The translations under genes were made by a program, and so were the position numbers. This document shows positions 27,212-35,099 of a stretch of DNA of 64,000 nt, piece after piece (position 1 is the stretch's first letter; every line of letters begins with the position of its first letter). The notes under the pieces were generated by a model. That model was not told where the DNA came from and made no database searches. It saw nothing but the letters and a program-made list of their open reading frames with translations. The DNA comes from Paracoccus benzoatiresistens. GTDB taxonomy: Bacteria; Pseudomonadota; Alphaproteobacteria; Rhodobacterales; Rhodobacteraceae. Where the stretch lies: positions 175,962 through 239,961 of the forward strand of contig NZ_JAPTYD010000004.1 in NCBI RefSeq assembly GCF_026913015.1. Reading direction: 5' to 3'.

Positions 27212-29295
27212 CAGCGGGGAACTCCGGGGGCGAAAAGCTGCCAGATGGCATAGGGTCGGCTATGGGGTTCAAGCTCCAGCCAGTGGTTCTTTCCGTGCCA
27301 GGTGAAGCTGTTGCCGTGGACCAGGTCGCGCACCTCGACCGAGGCTTCGTCGGGCAGGCCGAACTCCCACAGGGGAACCTCGAATTCGAAGGACTGGATG
27401 TTGTGGGGATCAAGGTTGACGTGGATCAGCAGGAAATCGTTGCCCGTCTGCTTGCCATAGGAAAGCACCTTGTCGTTCCAGGCATGATAGAACTTCACAT
27501 TCGTGAAGTGCTGCAAGGCGGGATGGGTTCGGCGCAGCCGGTTCATCAGGCGGATGTCATCCTGGATATGTCCGGGCTGATCCATGTTCCATGCCCGGAT
27601 CTCGTATTTCTCGGAGTTGAGGTATTCCTCCTTCCCGGGCACGGGCGCCGCCTCGCAGATCTCGAAACCGTTATAAACGCCGTAGTTGCCGCCAAGGGTC
27701 GCTGCCAGGACCAGCCGCGTGCGAAAGCCCGGGCGGCCGCTGTTCTGCAGGAAACGGGGATTGATGTCGGGCGTGTTCACGAAGAAGTTCGGCCGCATGT
27801 ATTCGCGGCATTCCTCCTGCGTCAGCTCGGTCAGATAGTCGGTGATTTCCTGCTTCCTGTTGCGCCAGGTGAAGTAGGAATAGGACTGCGAGAAGCCGAC
27901 CTTCGCCAGCCGCTTCATCACCTTGGGGCGGGTGAAGGCCTCGGCCAGGAAGATCACGCCGGGATCCTTGGCGCGCACCTCGGCGATCATCCATTCCCAG
28001 AAGGGGAAGGGCTTGGTGTGGGGATTGTCCACGCGAAAGATGCGCACGCCCTGGTCCACCCAGAACAGCACCACGTCACGAAGCGCATACCACAGCGACG
28101 GCAGCGCGCCACGATAGAAGTGGACGTTGACGATGTCCTCGTATTTCTTCGGCGGATTTTCGGCGAACTTGATCGTGCCGTCCGGGCGCCAGTCGAACCA
28201 TTCGGGATGCTGCTTGATCCAGGGATGGTCGGGCGAACATTGGATGGCAAAGTCCAGCGCGATCTCCAGCCCATGATCCCTGGCTGCGGCGATCAGGCGG
28301 CGGAAATCCTCGAAGCTGCCAAGCTCGGGATGGATCGCGTCATGCCCGCCCTCCTCGCTGCCGATCGCATAGGGGCTGCCCGGCTCGCCTTCCTGCGCCG
28401 TCAGGCTGTTGTTGCGGCCCTTGCGGTTCGTCTTGCCGATGGGATGGATGGGGGGGAAATACAGCACGTCAAAGCCCAGGTCGCGCACATAGGGAAGCCG
28501 TGCGATGACGTCGTCGAATGTGCCGTGACGGTTGACGTCGCCAGATTGCGACCGGGGCATGATCTCGTACCACGCGCTGAAGGCGGCCGCCTTGCGGTCC
28601 ACGAAGACCGTCAGCGTCTTGTATTCGGTCAGATTGGTTCGGGGGCCGAACTGCTGCATCAGGGCGAGGACCGAGGGGTCGCCCAAGCGTGCAAACCGAG
28701 CGGCGTCAGCGGGCGCATCGTCTCCGGCAGCCTCGGCATAGGCCGCATCAGCCGCCAGAACCCCGACCAGGGTCGCGCGCGCATCGCCCGAGGGGTGGCC
28801 ATCCTTCAACCCGGCCTCCAGCAGCCTGCGGCCTTCCTCCAGTTCCAGGGCGATCCGCTGACCGGCCGCCAGCTTCTTGGTCACTTCCTTGTGCCAGGTC
28901 GTGAACAGATCGCGCCAGGAAATGATCTTGCATTCGTAAAAGTCATTTTCGGGGAAAACGACACTGGTGGCCCAGCGGTCATTCTCAACCAGGGTCATCG
29001 TGGCTTCGCAGGCTTCCCTATCGTCGGCACGACGCCACAGGACTGCGGCGGCAATCGAGTCATGCCCGTCCGAGAAGATGTCAGCCTCGATGATGGTGGG
29101 CTGGCCCACGACGGCCTTGGCAGGGAAGCGGCCGCCGTCGATCTCGATCGAGACCCCTTCGATGGCGATACGCTGCGCGGCAAGTGTCCCAAGCCTCGCG
29201 TCCGACCTTGCCTCCAGGTCCGGCTGCGCCTTTGTGCCTGCAGTGCCCTGGGCTGCGTCTTGCTCTGTGTTGGTCGTCAAGTTGTTGCCCAGCAT
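27211..29295 (-). CDS. glgE: GlgE, maltose-1-phosphate maltosyltransferase
   Basis: A 694-residue GH13 (subfamily 3) enzyme that transfers maltosyl units from maltose 1-phosphate to alpha-glucan. Motifs: FSAWYEIMPRS, DVLYFPPIHPIGKTNRKGRN, DFAIQCSPDHPWIKQHPEWF, nucleophile Asp in GVRIFRVDNPHTKPFPFWEW, acid/base Glu in VIFLAEAFTRPKVM, and YNGFEICEAAPVPGKEEYL. I chose the ATG at 29295 because AGGGGAG lies just upstream on the minus strand. It is the first gene of the glgE-mak-glgB block. Residues 1-40 are a low-complexity tail. Confidence 0.95.
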   Translation of the reverse strand: MLGNNLTTNTEQDAAQGTAGTKAQPDLEARSDARLGTLAAQRIAIEGVSIEIDGGRFPAKAVVGQPTIIEADIFSDGHDSIAAAVLWRRADDREACEATMTLVENDRWATSVVFPENDFYECKIISWRDLFTTWHKEVTKKLAAGQRIALELEEGRRLLEAGLKDGHPSGDARATLVGVLAADAAYAEAAGDDAPADAARFARLGDPSVLALMQQFGPRTNLTEYKTLTVFVDRKAAAFSAWYEIMPRSQSGDVNRHGTFDDVIARLPYVRDLGFDVLYFPPIHPIGKTNRKGRNNSLTAQEGEPGSPYAIGSEEGGHDAIHPELGSFEDFRRLIAAARDHGLEIALDFAIQCSPDHPWIKQHPEWFDWRPDGTIKFAENPPKKYEDIVNVHFYRGALPSLWYALRDVVLFWVDQGVRIFRVDNPHTKPFPFWEWMIAEVRAKDPGVIFLAEAFTRPKVMKRLAKVGFSQSYSYFTWRNRKQEITDYLTELTQEECREYMRPNFFVNTPDINPRFLQNSGRPGFRTRLVLAATLGGNYGVYNGFEICEAAPVPGKEEYLNSEKYEIRAWNMDQPGHIQDDIRLMNRLRRTHPALQHFTNVKFYHAWNDKVLSYGKQTGNDFLLIHVNLDPHNIQSFEFEVPLWEFGLPDEASVEVRDLVHGNSFTWHGKNHWLELEPHSRPYAIWQLFAPGVPR

Positions 29296-29480
29296 GATTG
29301 CTCCCCTAACAGTCAAGTGTCAGGAAAACCGGCTTGGCGCGACAAAGGTTCCTGCAAGATCACGCCGCAGTGATCAGCGCATTCCCTGCAAGCCGCCTGG
29401 GCAGGCCGGAACAGCTATCCTCAGCCTTGTTCCAGCAGCCAGATTTCGGCCACATCATCAGTGCCGATGTCATGCGGGCA

Positions 29481-29512
29481 CAGCTGGCCACGTTCGCATG
29501 CGCGGCCAGCTG
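29481..29512 (-). terminator. Hairpin downstream of small secreted protein gene
   Basis: CAGCTGGCC (29481-29489) and GGCCAGCTG (29504-29512) form a perfect nine-base stem 30 bases past the stop of the gene at 29542. No T tract follows on the minus strand. Confidence 0.35.
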
Positions 29513-29541
29513 CGGGCTTGATTCAAGGATGCGTGTTACGG

Positions 29542-29838
29542 TTACTTCTGGCTGACCTGCATCTTCGCCTTGACCTGAGCACCGGACGGCATTGTAACCG
29601 TTACGTTTGTGGGCTCGGTAAAGGCCGACGCGTCGACTTGTCTGAAGATATCGCACGTACGGGCTGCGATCTCCTCTCCGGTCATGTCGGTATTTTCCTT
29701 TATGACCACCACCTGATCCACGCTCATGATCACGTCGGTCGCGCCACAATCGACCCGCAGTTCTCGGTCTTGAGCCTGCGCAGAAACAACCGACAACAGA
29801 GCGATCCCGCCTGCAACGGCCAGAGTTAGTTTTGACAT
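29542..29838 (-). CDS. Small secreted protein, function unknown
   Basis: A 98-residue protein with a signal peptide (MSKLTLAVAGGIALLSVVSA, cleaved about residue 22 at AQA). The mature part has two cysteines (VDCGAT, RTCDIF) that could form a disulfide, and ends TVTMPSGAQVKAKMQVSQK. I chose the ATG at 29838 because GGGAG lies eight bases upstream and the signal peptide starts there. I do not recognise a family. It lies 246 bases past glgE, on the same strand but upstream of it. Confidence 0.75.
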   Translation of the reverse strand: MSKLTLAVAGGIALLSVVSAQAQDRELRVDCGATDVIMSVDQVVVIKENTDMTGEEIAARTCDIFRQVDASAFTEPTNVTVTMPSGAQVKAKMQVSQK

Positions 29839-30152
29839 TTTCAACTCCCACAATGAACCCAACGGTCGTTCCGACGAACAGTCGGTGCAATCGTTACCCG
29901 ACAAGCCTTCCCTACGCCGGCGAGGTGGATCCTCGCCGGGCGCTGGCTCTGCCGACGGGCTGGTGCCAAAATTTGTGCACATGGACAGCGTACCATGAGC
30001 AGCAAAACGCCTGAGAACCAGGCCGAGCAGCCAGTCATGGTCGGCGTCATCCCCCGCCTGTCCCGGTATCCTAGAAGTTGCGGATGCAGGCCTCCATCGC
30101 GGCTGTGTAAGTTACTGTTAACCTCACCCTCATCCGGGTCAGCGGCGCTCGT
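29839..30152. other. Intergenic region with a strong hairpin
   Basis: CCGGCGAGG (29917-29925) and CCTCGCCGG (29931-29939) form a perfect nine-base stem with a five-base loop. It may end transcripts of the damaged gene at 30153. A plus-strand open stretch starts at ATG 29995 but has no good ribosome-binding site and resembles nothing I know. Confidence 0.3.
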
Positions 30153-30400
30153 TCAGACCTTGTCGGAAGCATCGAGATAGGAGCGCAACTCGGCCTTCAG
30201 CTCCTGCAGGACATTCCTGAAATCCTCGATGTCCTTCCGCGCGTTTCGGAATCGGTCCGACTCTCAGGTCGTAGCAAGGAAGCCCGGGCCAGCAGGAGAT
30301 CCTCGCAAATCGACCGAAGCTGTTCGTCTCGCAGGTAAAGGTGCCTGACAGCCTCGGCGCAGTCCGGGACAAATCCGACGGCAAGGTCCACGGCGCGCAT
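30153..30400 (-). pseudogene. Small conserved-looking protein with 2-bp duplication frameshift
   Basis: ATG 30400, with AGGAG nine bases upstream, begins MRAVDLAVGFVPDCAEAVRH and runs to LLLARASLLRPES. The frame then hits a stop, but another frame continues DRFRNARKDIEDFRNVLQEL and ends after YLDASDKV at 30153. Removing one GA from the GAGAG at 30261-30265 (TC repeat on the plus strand) restores one 81-residue, helical, charged protein. The 248-base length fits a two-base insertion. The type is a small alpha-helical cytosolic protein of unknown function. A sequencing error is possible. Confidence 0.6.
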
Positions 30401-30559
30401 GCGGGTCAGACTCCTTTGTTGCAGGACAACCGAGAGGATCCGTGGAATGTCACAGGCTGTCCCAGAAGTTCTGCCTCGGCGCCGCTCTTTCGAGTACGTA
30501 ACTGTGACGTTCGTCCAGTCCGGGAAGGGGACGGTAGATGATGGGGATCGACACAAGAC
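30401..30559. other. Gap between damaged genes
   Basis: I see no gene here. The first bases hold the AGGAG ribosome-binding site of the small gene starting at 30400 (minus strand). Confidence 0.3.
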
Positions 30560-30735
30560 GTGATCCGCGAAGAACTGGCTCGCCTTCTGGCCTCTGCCGA
30601 ATTCAAGACAGCCGGGCGCAACAGGCGCTTTCCTTGACATGTCGTTTGGGAAACGCTGGCCGGTGGTGCCGGGCGCATCAAGGCCTGAGGCATCGGGGCC
30701 TGCTTGACAGGCTGGCCCATTCCATCGCTGGCGAT
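30560..30735 (+). pseudogene. Remnant of N-terminal domain of a TolB/adenylate-cyclase-like regulator
   Basis: From a GTG at 30560 the frame reads IREELARLLASAEFKTAGRN then RRF. This is the start of the domain that opens many TolB/TPR and adenylate-cyclase-like regulators (family pattern: LxRILASPEFxxxxRxxRFL). A TGA stop at 30635 interrupts it, but the same frame goes on HVVWETLAGGAGRIKA, which matches the family's YVVEETLAGRADRIKAY, with another TGA exactly where Tyr is expected. Similarity then fades. It is a decayed gene, not a frame error: point changes create the stops. The same family is represented intact, but without this N-terminal part, at 11219-13027. Confidence 0.55.
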
Positions 30736-31076
30736 CAAGCCGGCAGATCGAAGGCCCGACCTGCCGCGCGAAGCTCGTCGAGCGTCTTGCCCTGGCACGA
30801 TCCGGGCCGCTCGCCATCCACGCGCTGCGCGACACCATCAAGCGTGATGACGCCCACCTGCCGATCGGGGGTCATGTAGATCGCGCGTCCATCTGGCTGG
30901 AGTCGCGAGAAATAATAGGCGCTGGTGATCTGCTCGTATTCGCAGAAGATGACATAGGGGAAATCCCTGAAGCTGGACTCCTGAGCCTGAGCGCGGGGAC
31001 CGAAAGGGACAAGGCCGATTATTCCCGAAATGGCGGCGACCAGGCCGATACGGCGCGATAGGGAAATCCAGAGCAT
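30735..31076 (-). CDS. Secreted protein, function unknown
   Basis: A 113-residue protein with a signal peptide (LVAAISGIIGLVPFGPRAQA, cleavage near residue 31). The mature part has two cysteines (IFCEYEQ, GSCQGKTLDEL) and reads YYFSRLQPDGRAIYMTPDRQ. Start ATG 31076 has GGAGAGG six bases upstream. No family was recognised. Its end meets the regulator remnant on the other strand. Confidence 0.7.
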   Translation of the reverse strand: MLWISLSRRIGLVAAISGIIGLVPFGPRAQAQESSFRDFPYVIFCEYEQITSAYYFSRLQPDGRAIYMTPDRQVGVITLDGVAQRVDGERPGSCQGKTLDELRAAGRAFDLPA

Positions 31077-31586
31077 GCTATACCTCTCCGCAGGTTGTCA
31101 TCGATTGGACGGCGCGTTCCAAGGTTTTCGAAGGATAGGATTCATCATGGAATCAATCGGTGCAAAGAACAGCTTACCTCATTTTTGGCCGAGGCTTATC
31201 CTTCGGAGAGATGATCTGGCCCTGGGCAATTCCTTTGCATTCACCAGGATAGGTTATCTTCGTGGAGTTCAACCATGAGGACTGACTGGTGCAGTTCCCT
31301 TTCCGGTGTTCCACGGCAGACCTGAGGCGACCGAAGGCGCACCGCCGTTGCAACCGGGAAGGTTTGCGGTGCTGTGCGTTAACCGCCAGTTGACAGCCGC
31401 GGAAAGGTGGCGCCCGACGACATCGTCAACGGTTTCCGTCCTCCAGGGTCAGGGAACGAAAGGTCATGCAGGATACGAGCGGCGCCATCCGTGGCAGGAC
31501 GGGGCCTGTGATCCCACTGGCCACGCACCCAAGTCGCAACGCTGAGGTCGGTCCGCCGCTGGCGCCGCTTGGGCGATCACCTTCGC
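31077..31586. other. 510-base intergenic stretch
   Basis: I see no convincing gene on either strand. The first 200 bases are more AT-rich than the neighbourhood and could hold the promoter of the minus-strand secreted protein. Codon use of the open stretches is unlike the flanking genes. Confidence 0.3.
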
Positions 31587-32201
31587 TTACCCGCCCAGCG
31601 TCTGGTCCTGTTCCTTGAACCAGTTCAGCGCATCCTCGAAATGCTTGGGCCTGAAGTCCGGCCAATGCTGATCGACGACAAAGAAGTCGGCATAAACCGA
31701 TTGAACCGGCAGAAAGCCGCTGAGACGCCGCCCCCCTCCCCAGCGGACGATGAGATCGAGCCTGGATACGTCCTGCGAACGGATCTGGCCATGTTTCAAC
31801 CCGGCAAGATCCCATTCCCAATGATAGTTCACCAGGAAATTGACCTTGATGCCCTCTCCCTGCCGGGTTCGGAAGGATCGAAGTTCGTCCGGGAATTGTG
31901 CCGATTTGTCGTCACCCACCACCAGGAGGGCCGCGCCGCGGCGGACAATCTCGGCGGCAAAGGCCACGCAGGCCGAGCGGAATGCCTGGATTTGCTCCGA
32001 AGGGCGCTTGGTGTTGTCCTGGGTGAAGCCGAAAACGGAAACCTCGGGGATGCCCCGGCTCTTGCACATCTCGTATAGGTCGAGGCCCGGCATGATCCCG
32101 GCCTGGTAGCCCGACTGCTTGGGCAGGCGATGGCCGGCTGCCCAGCGTCGATTGCCGTCCGGAATGAAACCGACATGGGTTGGCAGCACCCGCCTCGTCA
32201 T
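31587..32201 (-). CDS. Divergent undecaprenyl-diphosphate-synthase-like cis-prenyltransferase
   Basis: A 204-residue protein. The cis-prenyltransferase motif I is clear (HVGFIPDGNRRWA, with the catalytic Asp), followed by GYQAGIMPGLDLYEMCKSRG, VFGFTQDNTKRPSEQ and FLVNYHWEWD. Near the end, DLIVRWGGGRRLSGFLPVQS and WPDF correspond to the family's RTGGExRISNF and WPDF. It is shorter than UppS (about 250), and the GGE and NF residues are replaced. YAE, whose Glu binds Mg in UppS, is YAD. It may be an accessory enzyme making a different polyprenol. I chose the ATG at 32201 with AGGAG upstream. Confidence 0.78.
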   Translation of the reverse strand: MTRRVLPTHVGFIPDGNRRWAAGHRLPKQSGYQAGIMPGLDLYEMCKSRGIPEVSVFGFTQDNTKRPSEQIQAFRSACVAFAAEIVRRGAALLVVGDDKSAQFPDELRSFRTRQGEGIKVNFLVNYHWEWDLAGLKHGQIRSQDVSRLDLIVRWGGGRRLSGFLPVQSVYADFFVVDQHWPDFRPKHFEDALNWFKEQDQTLGG

Positions 32202-32566
32202 CGTCCTGCTCCTGAGTGCTGACCGGAAAGCGCACTGCGGCGTGTTCAGCTTCGTGACGGAACACCCCAAGCGAGGCCTTCATCCTTGCGGACAACACAG
32301 AGCGTGTCAACGTGATAGGAAGACATGGCTGAAAACTTGGCGCTGAAGAAAGCAGCAGTTCCGCCTTGCGCCGCTGGATGGCGGATGCCCCCTGTTGCTT
32401 GGATGAGACAGGCGCTGGCGCGGCGGCTTGCGGCGGCAACCCTGAGGCGGATGAAGATTAACCATGACTTGACCCAGCCATGAACCGGCCAGCATAATCC
32501 ACGGTGTAGGCACGTCTCGGTGGAAGTCAGCATGTTGCGCTTCGTATCGCTGAACGGAGTTGGGTC
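32202..32566. other. 365-base gap with a possible small ORF
   Basis: A plus-strand ORF of 52 codons (32325-32483) begins MAENLALKKAAVPPC and is basic and helical, but its ribosome-binding site is weak and no family is recognised. The region otherwise holds the divergent promoters of the cis-prenyltransferase and coiled-coil genes. GGAG at 32554 serves the latter. Confidence 0.3.
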
Positions 32567-33985
32567 ATGATCAAGCTTGTTGCCGCAGGCGGTTTCTGGG
32601 CCGTCATGGCCGTGGCGGCCCTGGGGCAGAGCGGCGGCGGTGCCGGCGACCCTCCCACGCAGGAAAAGGCCAATGCCCTGCGCGAGATCATCGTCCAGAT
32701 GGAGGAGGAAGTCGCCGATCTGCGCGGCCAGATTGCCACCATGCGCTCGGAACTCGCGGCGGGGCGGGCGCAAGAGGACAGACCAGACGAAAGCCAGGCC
32801 CTCGAGGCGCGGATCGCCGATCTGACAAGGCAGCTGGACGCGGCCAAGGCGGCAAGGCAGGCAGCCGAGGAAAAGGCGGCCGCCGCCGAGCGCATGCAGA
32901 ACGAACGCAGCAAGGAACTGCAGGAGGCCCGGCAAGCCGCGTCCCAGCAGGCTGCCACCGCCGAGTCCCTGCAAGCCCTCGAAGGCAGGGCCCGGAACCT
33001 GACCACGCAGCTTCAGGCTGCCCGAAACGACGCGGCCTCGGCCCGGCAAGGGCTGGCCGAGGCGCAGGCGGCCCTGAAAGCGCGCGAGGTCGAGCTTGCA
33101 AGGGCCAGGGAAGCCGCCGCGGCGCTGGCCGAGGCGGAACGGGAACTCGCAGACCTGCTCCCTCGGCTGGCCGAGTCGGATGCCACCCGTCGGAAGGCTG
33201 AGCAGGCGCGCGCGGATCTGGCCTCCGAACGGGATGCCGCGCGACAGGAACTGGCCGCCCTGCGAGAGGCCGATCGCCGCGACAGCGCCACAAGGGACGC
33301 CGTGGCCAGTGGTGAGGCGCGGCTTGCCGAATTGCAGAAGCAGGCTGCCCAGGGGGAAAGGCAGCTGGCGGAGCTGGACCAGCAACGCGCGGCCCTGGAA
33401 CAGCAGATCGCCGCCGCCCGGGCGTCGCTTGGCCAGGCGCAGGGGCAGGCGGCCGACCTTGCCGCGCAGCGGGACAAGGCCGAGGACGAGATTGCCGCGC
33501 TGGAAGCCCGCCGGCGCGAGGCGGAAACCGCCCTGACCCGAACGCAGCAACGCGAGGCAGAACTGCGGCAAGGATTGGAAGAGGCGACGACCCGGCGGAC
33601 CGCCGCTATCGCCGCCGCGCTTGCGGCCGAGCGCCGCCGGGACGAAGCCGAACAGGCCATTGCCGCCGCAGAAAGCCGTCGTGCCGCGTCCGAAGCGGCT
33701 CGGCCCGAGACGACCTCGCGGGCCGGTGCGGCCGCCGAAGACGAGCCGACCGCCGAGCCGCAACAGCAGGACGCCAGCGCCGCCCGGCAATCGCCAAGGC
33801 CCGAGGCAGAGGTCGATGCAGCCCTGTCGCGCGCCCCGGCGCTTGGCATGGGCCCCGAGCGCGACGAGCTGCGGCGCCGCCTGATCGCAGGCGAATGCGC
33901 GCCCGAGGCGCTGAAGGGCGCCTATGGCCAGATCAACCGCCAGACCCTGCGCATGCTGGTTGCCGAGCTTGGCGCCTGCAACTGA
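32567..33985 (+). CDS. Secreted coiled-coil protein
   Basis: A 472-residue protein. An N-terminal hydrophobic segment (residues 2-19, AAGGFWAVMAVAALGQ) suits export. Residues about 30-380 are almost continuous Ala/Glu/Arg/Gln-rich coiled coil (for example EIIVQMEEEVADLRGQIATM). A flexible Pro/Ala/Glu-rich linker follows, then a small C-terminal segment: GPERDELRRRLIAGECAPEA and NRQTLRMLVAELGACN, with two cysteines. Function is unknown; long periplasmic coiled coils often bridge envelope layers or present partner proteins. It is 34 bases upstream of the TAXI gene, so the two are likely one operon. Confidence 0.75.
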   Translation: MIKLVAAGGFWAVMAVAALGQSGGGAGDPPTQEKANALREIIVQMEEEVADLRGQIATMRSELAAGRAQEDRPDESQALEARIADLTRQLDAAKAARQAAEEKAAAAERMQNERSKELQEARQAASQQAATAESLQALEGRARNLTTQLQAARNDAASARQGLAEAQAALKAREVELARAREAAAALAEAERELADLLPRLAESDATRRKAEQARADLASERDAARQELAALREADRRDSATRDAVASGEARLAELQKQAAQGERQLAELDQQRAALEQQIAAARASLGQAQGQAADLAAQRDKAEDEIAALEARRREAETALTRTQQREAELRQGLEEATTRRTAAIAAALAAERRRDEAEQAIAAAESRRAASEAARPETTSRAGAAAEDEPTAEPQQQDASAARQSPRPEAEVDAALSRAPALGMGPERDELRRRLIAGECAPEALKGAYGQINRQTLRMLVAELGACN

Positions 33986-34019
33986 GATCCGGCCCGCGAA
34001 GCCGAAAGGGAGGGAAAGG

Positions 34020-35081
34020 ATGAGCAAGACCAACTGGCTCGCCACGGCACTTGTGGCATTGCTGGCGCTGGCGGCAGGCCCCGCCGCCACGCAGGAATTC
34101 GGCAAGGCGGTGATGACCGGCGGGCCGACGGGAACCTATATCCAGATCGGCCGCGACATGGCCCGGCTGCTGGCCGGATGCGGCCAGACGCTGGAAGTGA
34201 TCGAATCCGCGGGATCGCTGGAAAACTTCGTGGCCGTGCGCCAGCGCCGCAATACGCAGTTCGGCATCGTGCAGAACGACGTGCTTGAATATCTCAAGAC
34301 CTATTCCGCCGACGATCCCGCCGTGGCCCGGGCGATCTATGGCGTCCGCATCGCCTTCCCGCTTTATGACGAGGAGGTCCACCTTCTGGCCAGGTCGGAC
34401 ATCAACAGCCTTGCCGATCTGGCGGGCAAGCGCGTGGCGATCGGCGTCGAGAACAGCGGCACCTTCCTGACCGCCTCGCTGGTGCTGGACCTGACCGGCA
34501 CCGAACCCGCCGAGCGGCGCCTGATCGCGCCCGCCGATGCCCTGCCCGCGCTGAAGGCAGGCCAGATCGACGCCTTCTTCTATGTCGCAGGCGCGCCCAC
34601 GGCCCTTTTCGCCGAGGGCGGCATCGACGGGGAACAGTTCCACCTGGTGCCGATCACGGATGAAACGCTGCAAAGCGTTTATGACACGGCAACCATCCCC
34701 GCCAACACCTATCCTTTCCAGCCCGAGGCCGTCAGCGGCATCGCGGTCAAGGCGCTGCTGATGACCTTCGAATATGACATGGACGGCAACAGCTATCAGC
34801 GCCAAAGCTGCAAGGCCGTGTCCGACCTGTCCAACCTGATCCTCACCCGGCTGACGGAATTGCAGCAAACCGGCCATCCCAAGTGGAAGAACGTGGACCT
34901 GCAGGACATCCCGGCGGGTTGGGACATCGGCAACTGCGTCAACGAAGGTCTTCGCCCGGATTACCAGCTTGAATGCACCGCGCCGCTGGCCACCGCCGCG
35001 CCCGAGCAGGCCGAAGAACCCGGGGAAAGCGACGCGAACCGCGCCTATCGCGAGTATATCTGCGCCACCATAGGCTGCTGA
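34020..35081 (+). CDS. TAXI-family TRAP-type solute-binding protein
   Basis: A 353-residue secreted protein: signal peptide through LALAAGPAATQ (residues 1-22), then the TAXI pattern VMTGGPTGTYIQIGRDMARL and later GVENSGTFLTASLVLDLTG, ADALPALKAGQIDAFFYVAG. TAXI proteins bind small molecules, often dicarboxylates, for TRAP transporters. No TRAP membrane subunit is nearby, so it may act in sensing. The C-terminus beyond residue 315 is a Glu/Ala linker ending REYICATIGC, resembling the cysteine-tipped end of its neighbour. GGGAGG upstream supports ATG 34020. Confidence 0.85.
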   Translation: MSKTNWLATALVALLALAAGPAATQEFGKAVMTGGPTGTYIQIGRDMARLLAGCGQTLEVIESAGSLENFVAVRQRRNTQFGIVQNDVLEYLKTYSADDPAVARAIYGVRIAFPLYDEEVHLLARSDINSLADLAGKRVAIGVENSGTFLTASLVLDLTGTEPAERRLIAPADALPALKAGQIDAFFYVAGAPTALFAEGGIDGEQFHLVPITDETLQSVYDTATIPANTYPFQPEAVSGIAVKALLMTFEYDMDGNSYQRQSCKAVSDLSNLILTRLTELQQTGHPKWKNVDLQDIPAGWDIGNCVNEGLRPDYQLECTAPLATAAPEQAEEPGESDANRAYREYICATIGC

Positions 35082-35099
35082 CGGGAACCCGCCCCGGCG

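Noticed and set aside
27262..29373. Plus-strand open frame of about 700 codons opposite glgE
   Set aside because: It is the antisense shadow of glgE; the composition follows GC-rich codon bias and no family motifs appear.
29995..30180. 61-codon plus-strand ORF
   Set aside because: No ribosome-binding site, arginine/proline/serine-rich tail, and it overlaps the better-supported minus-strand gene.
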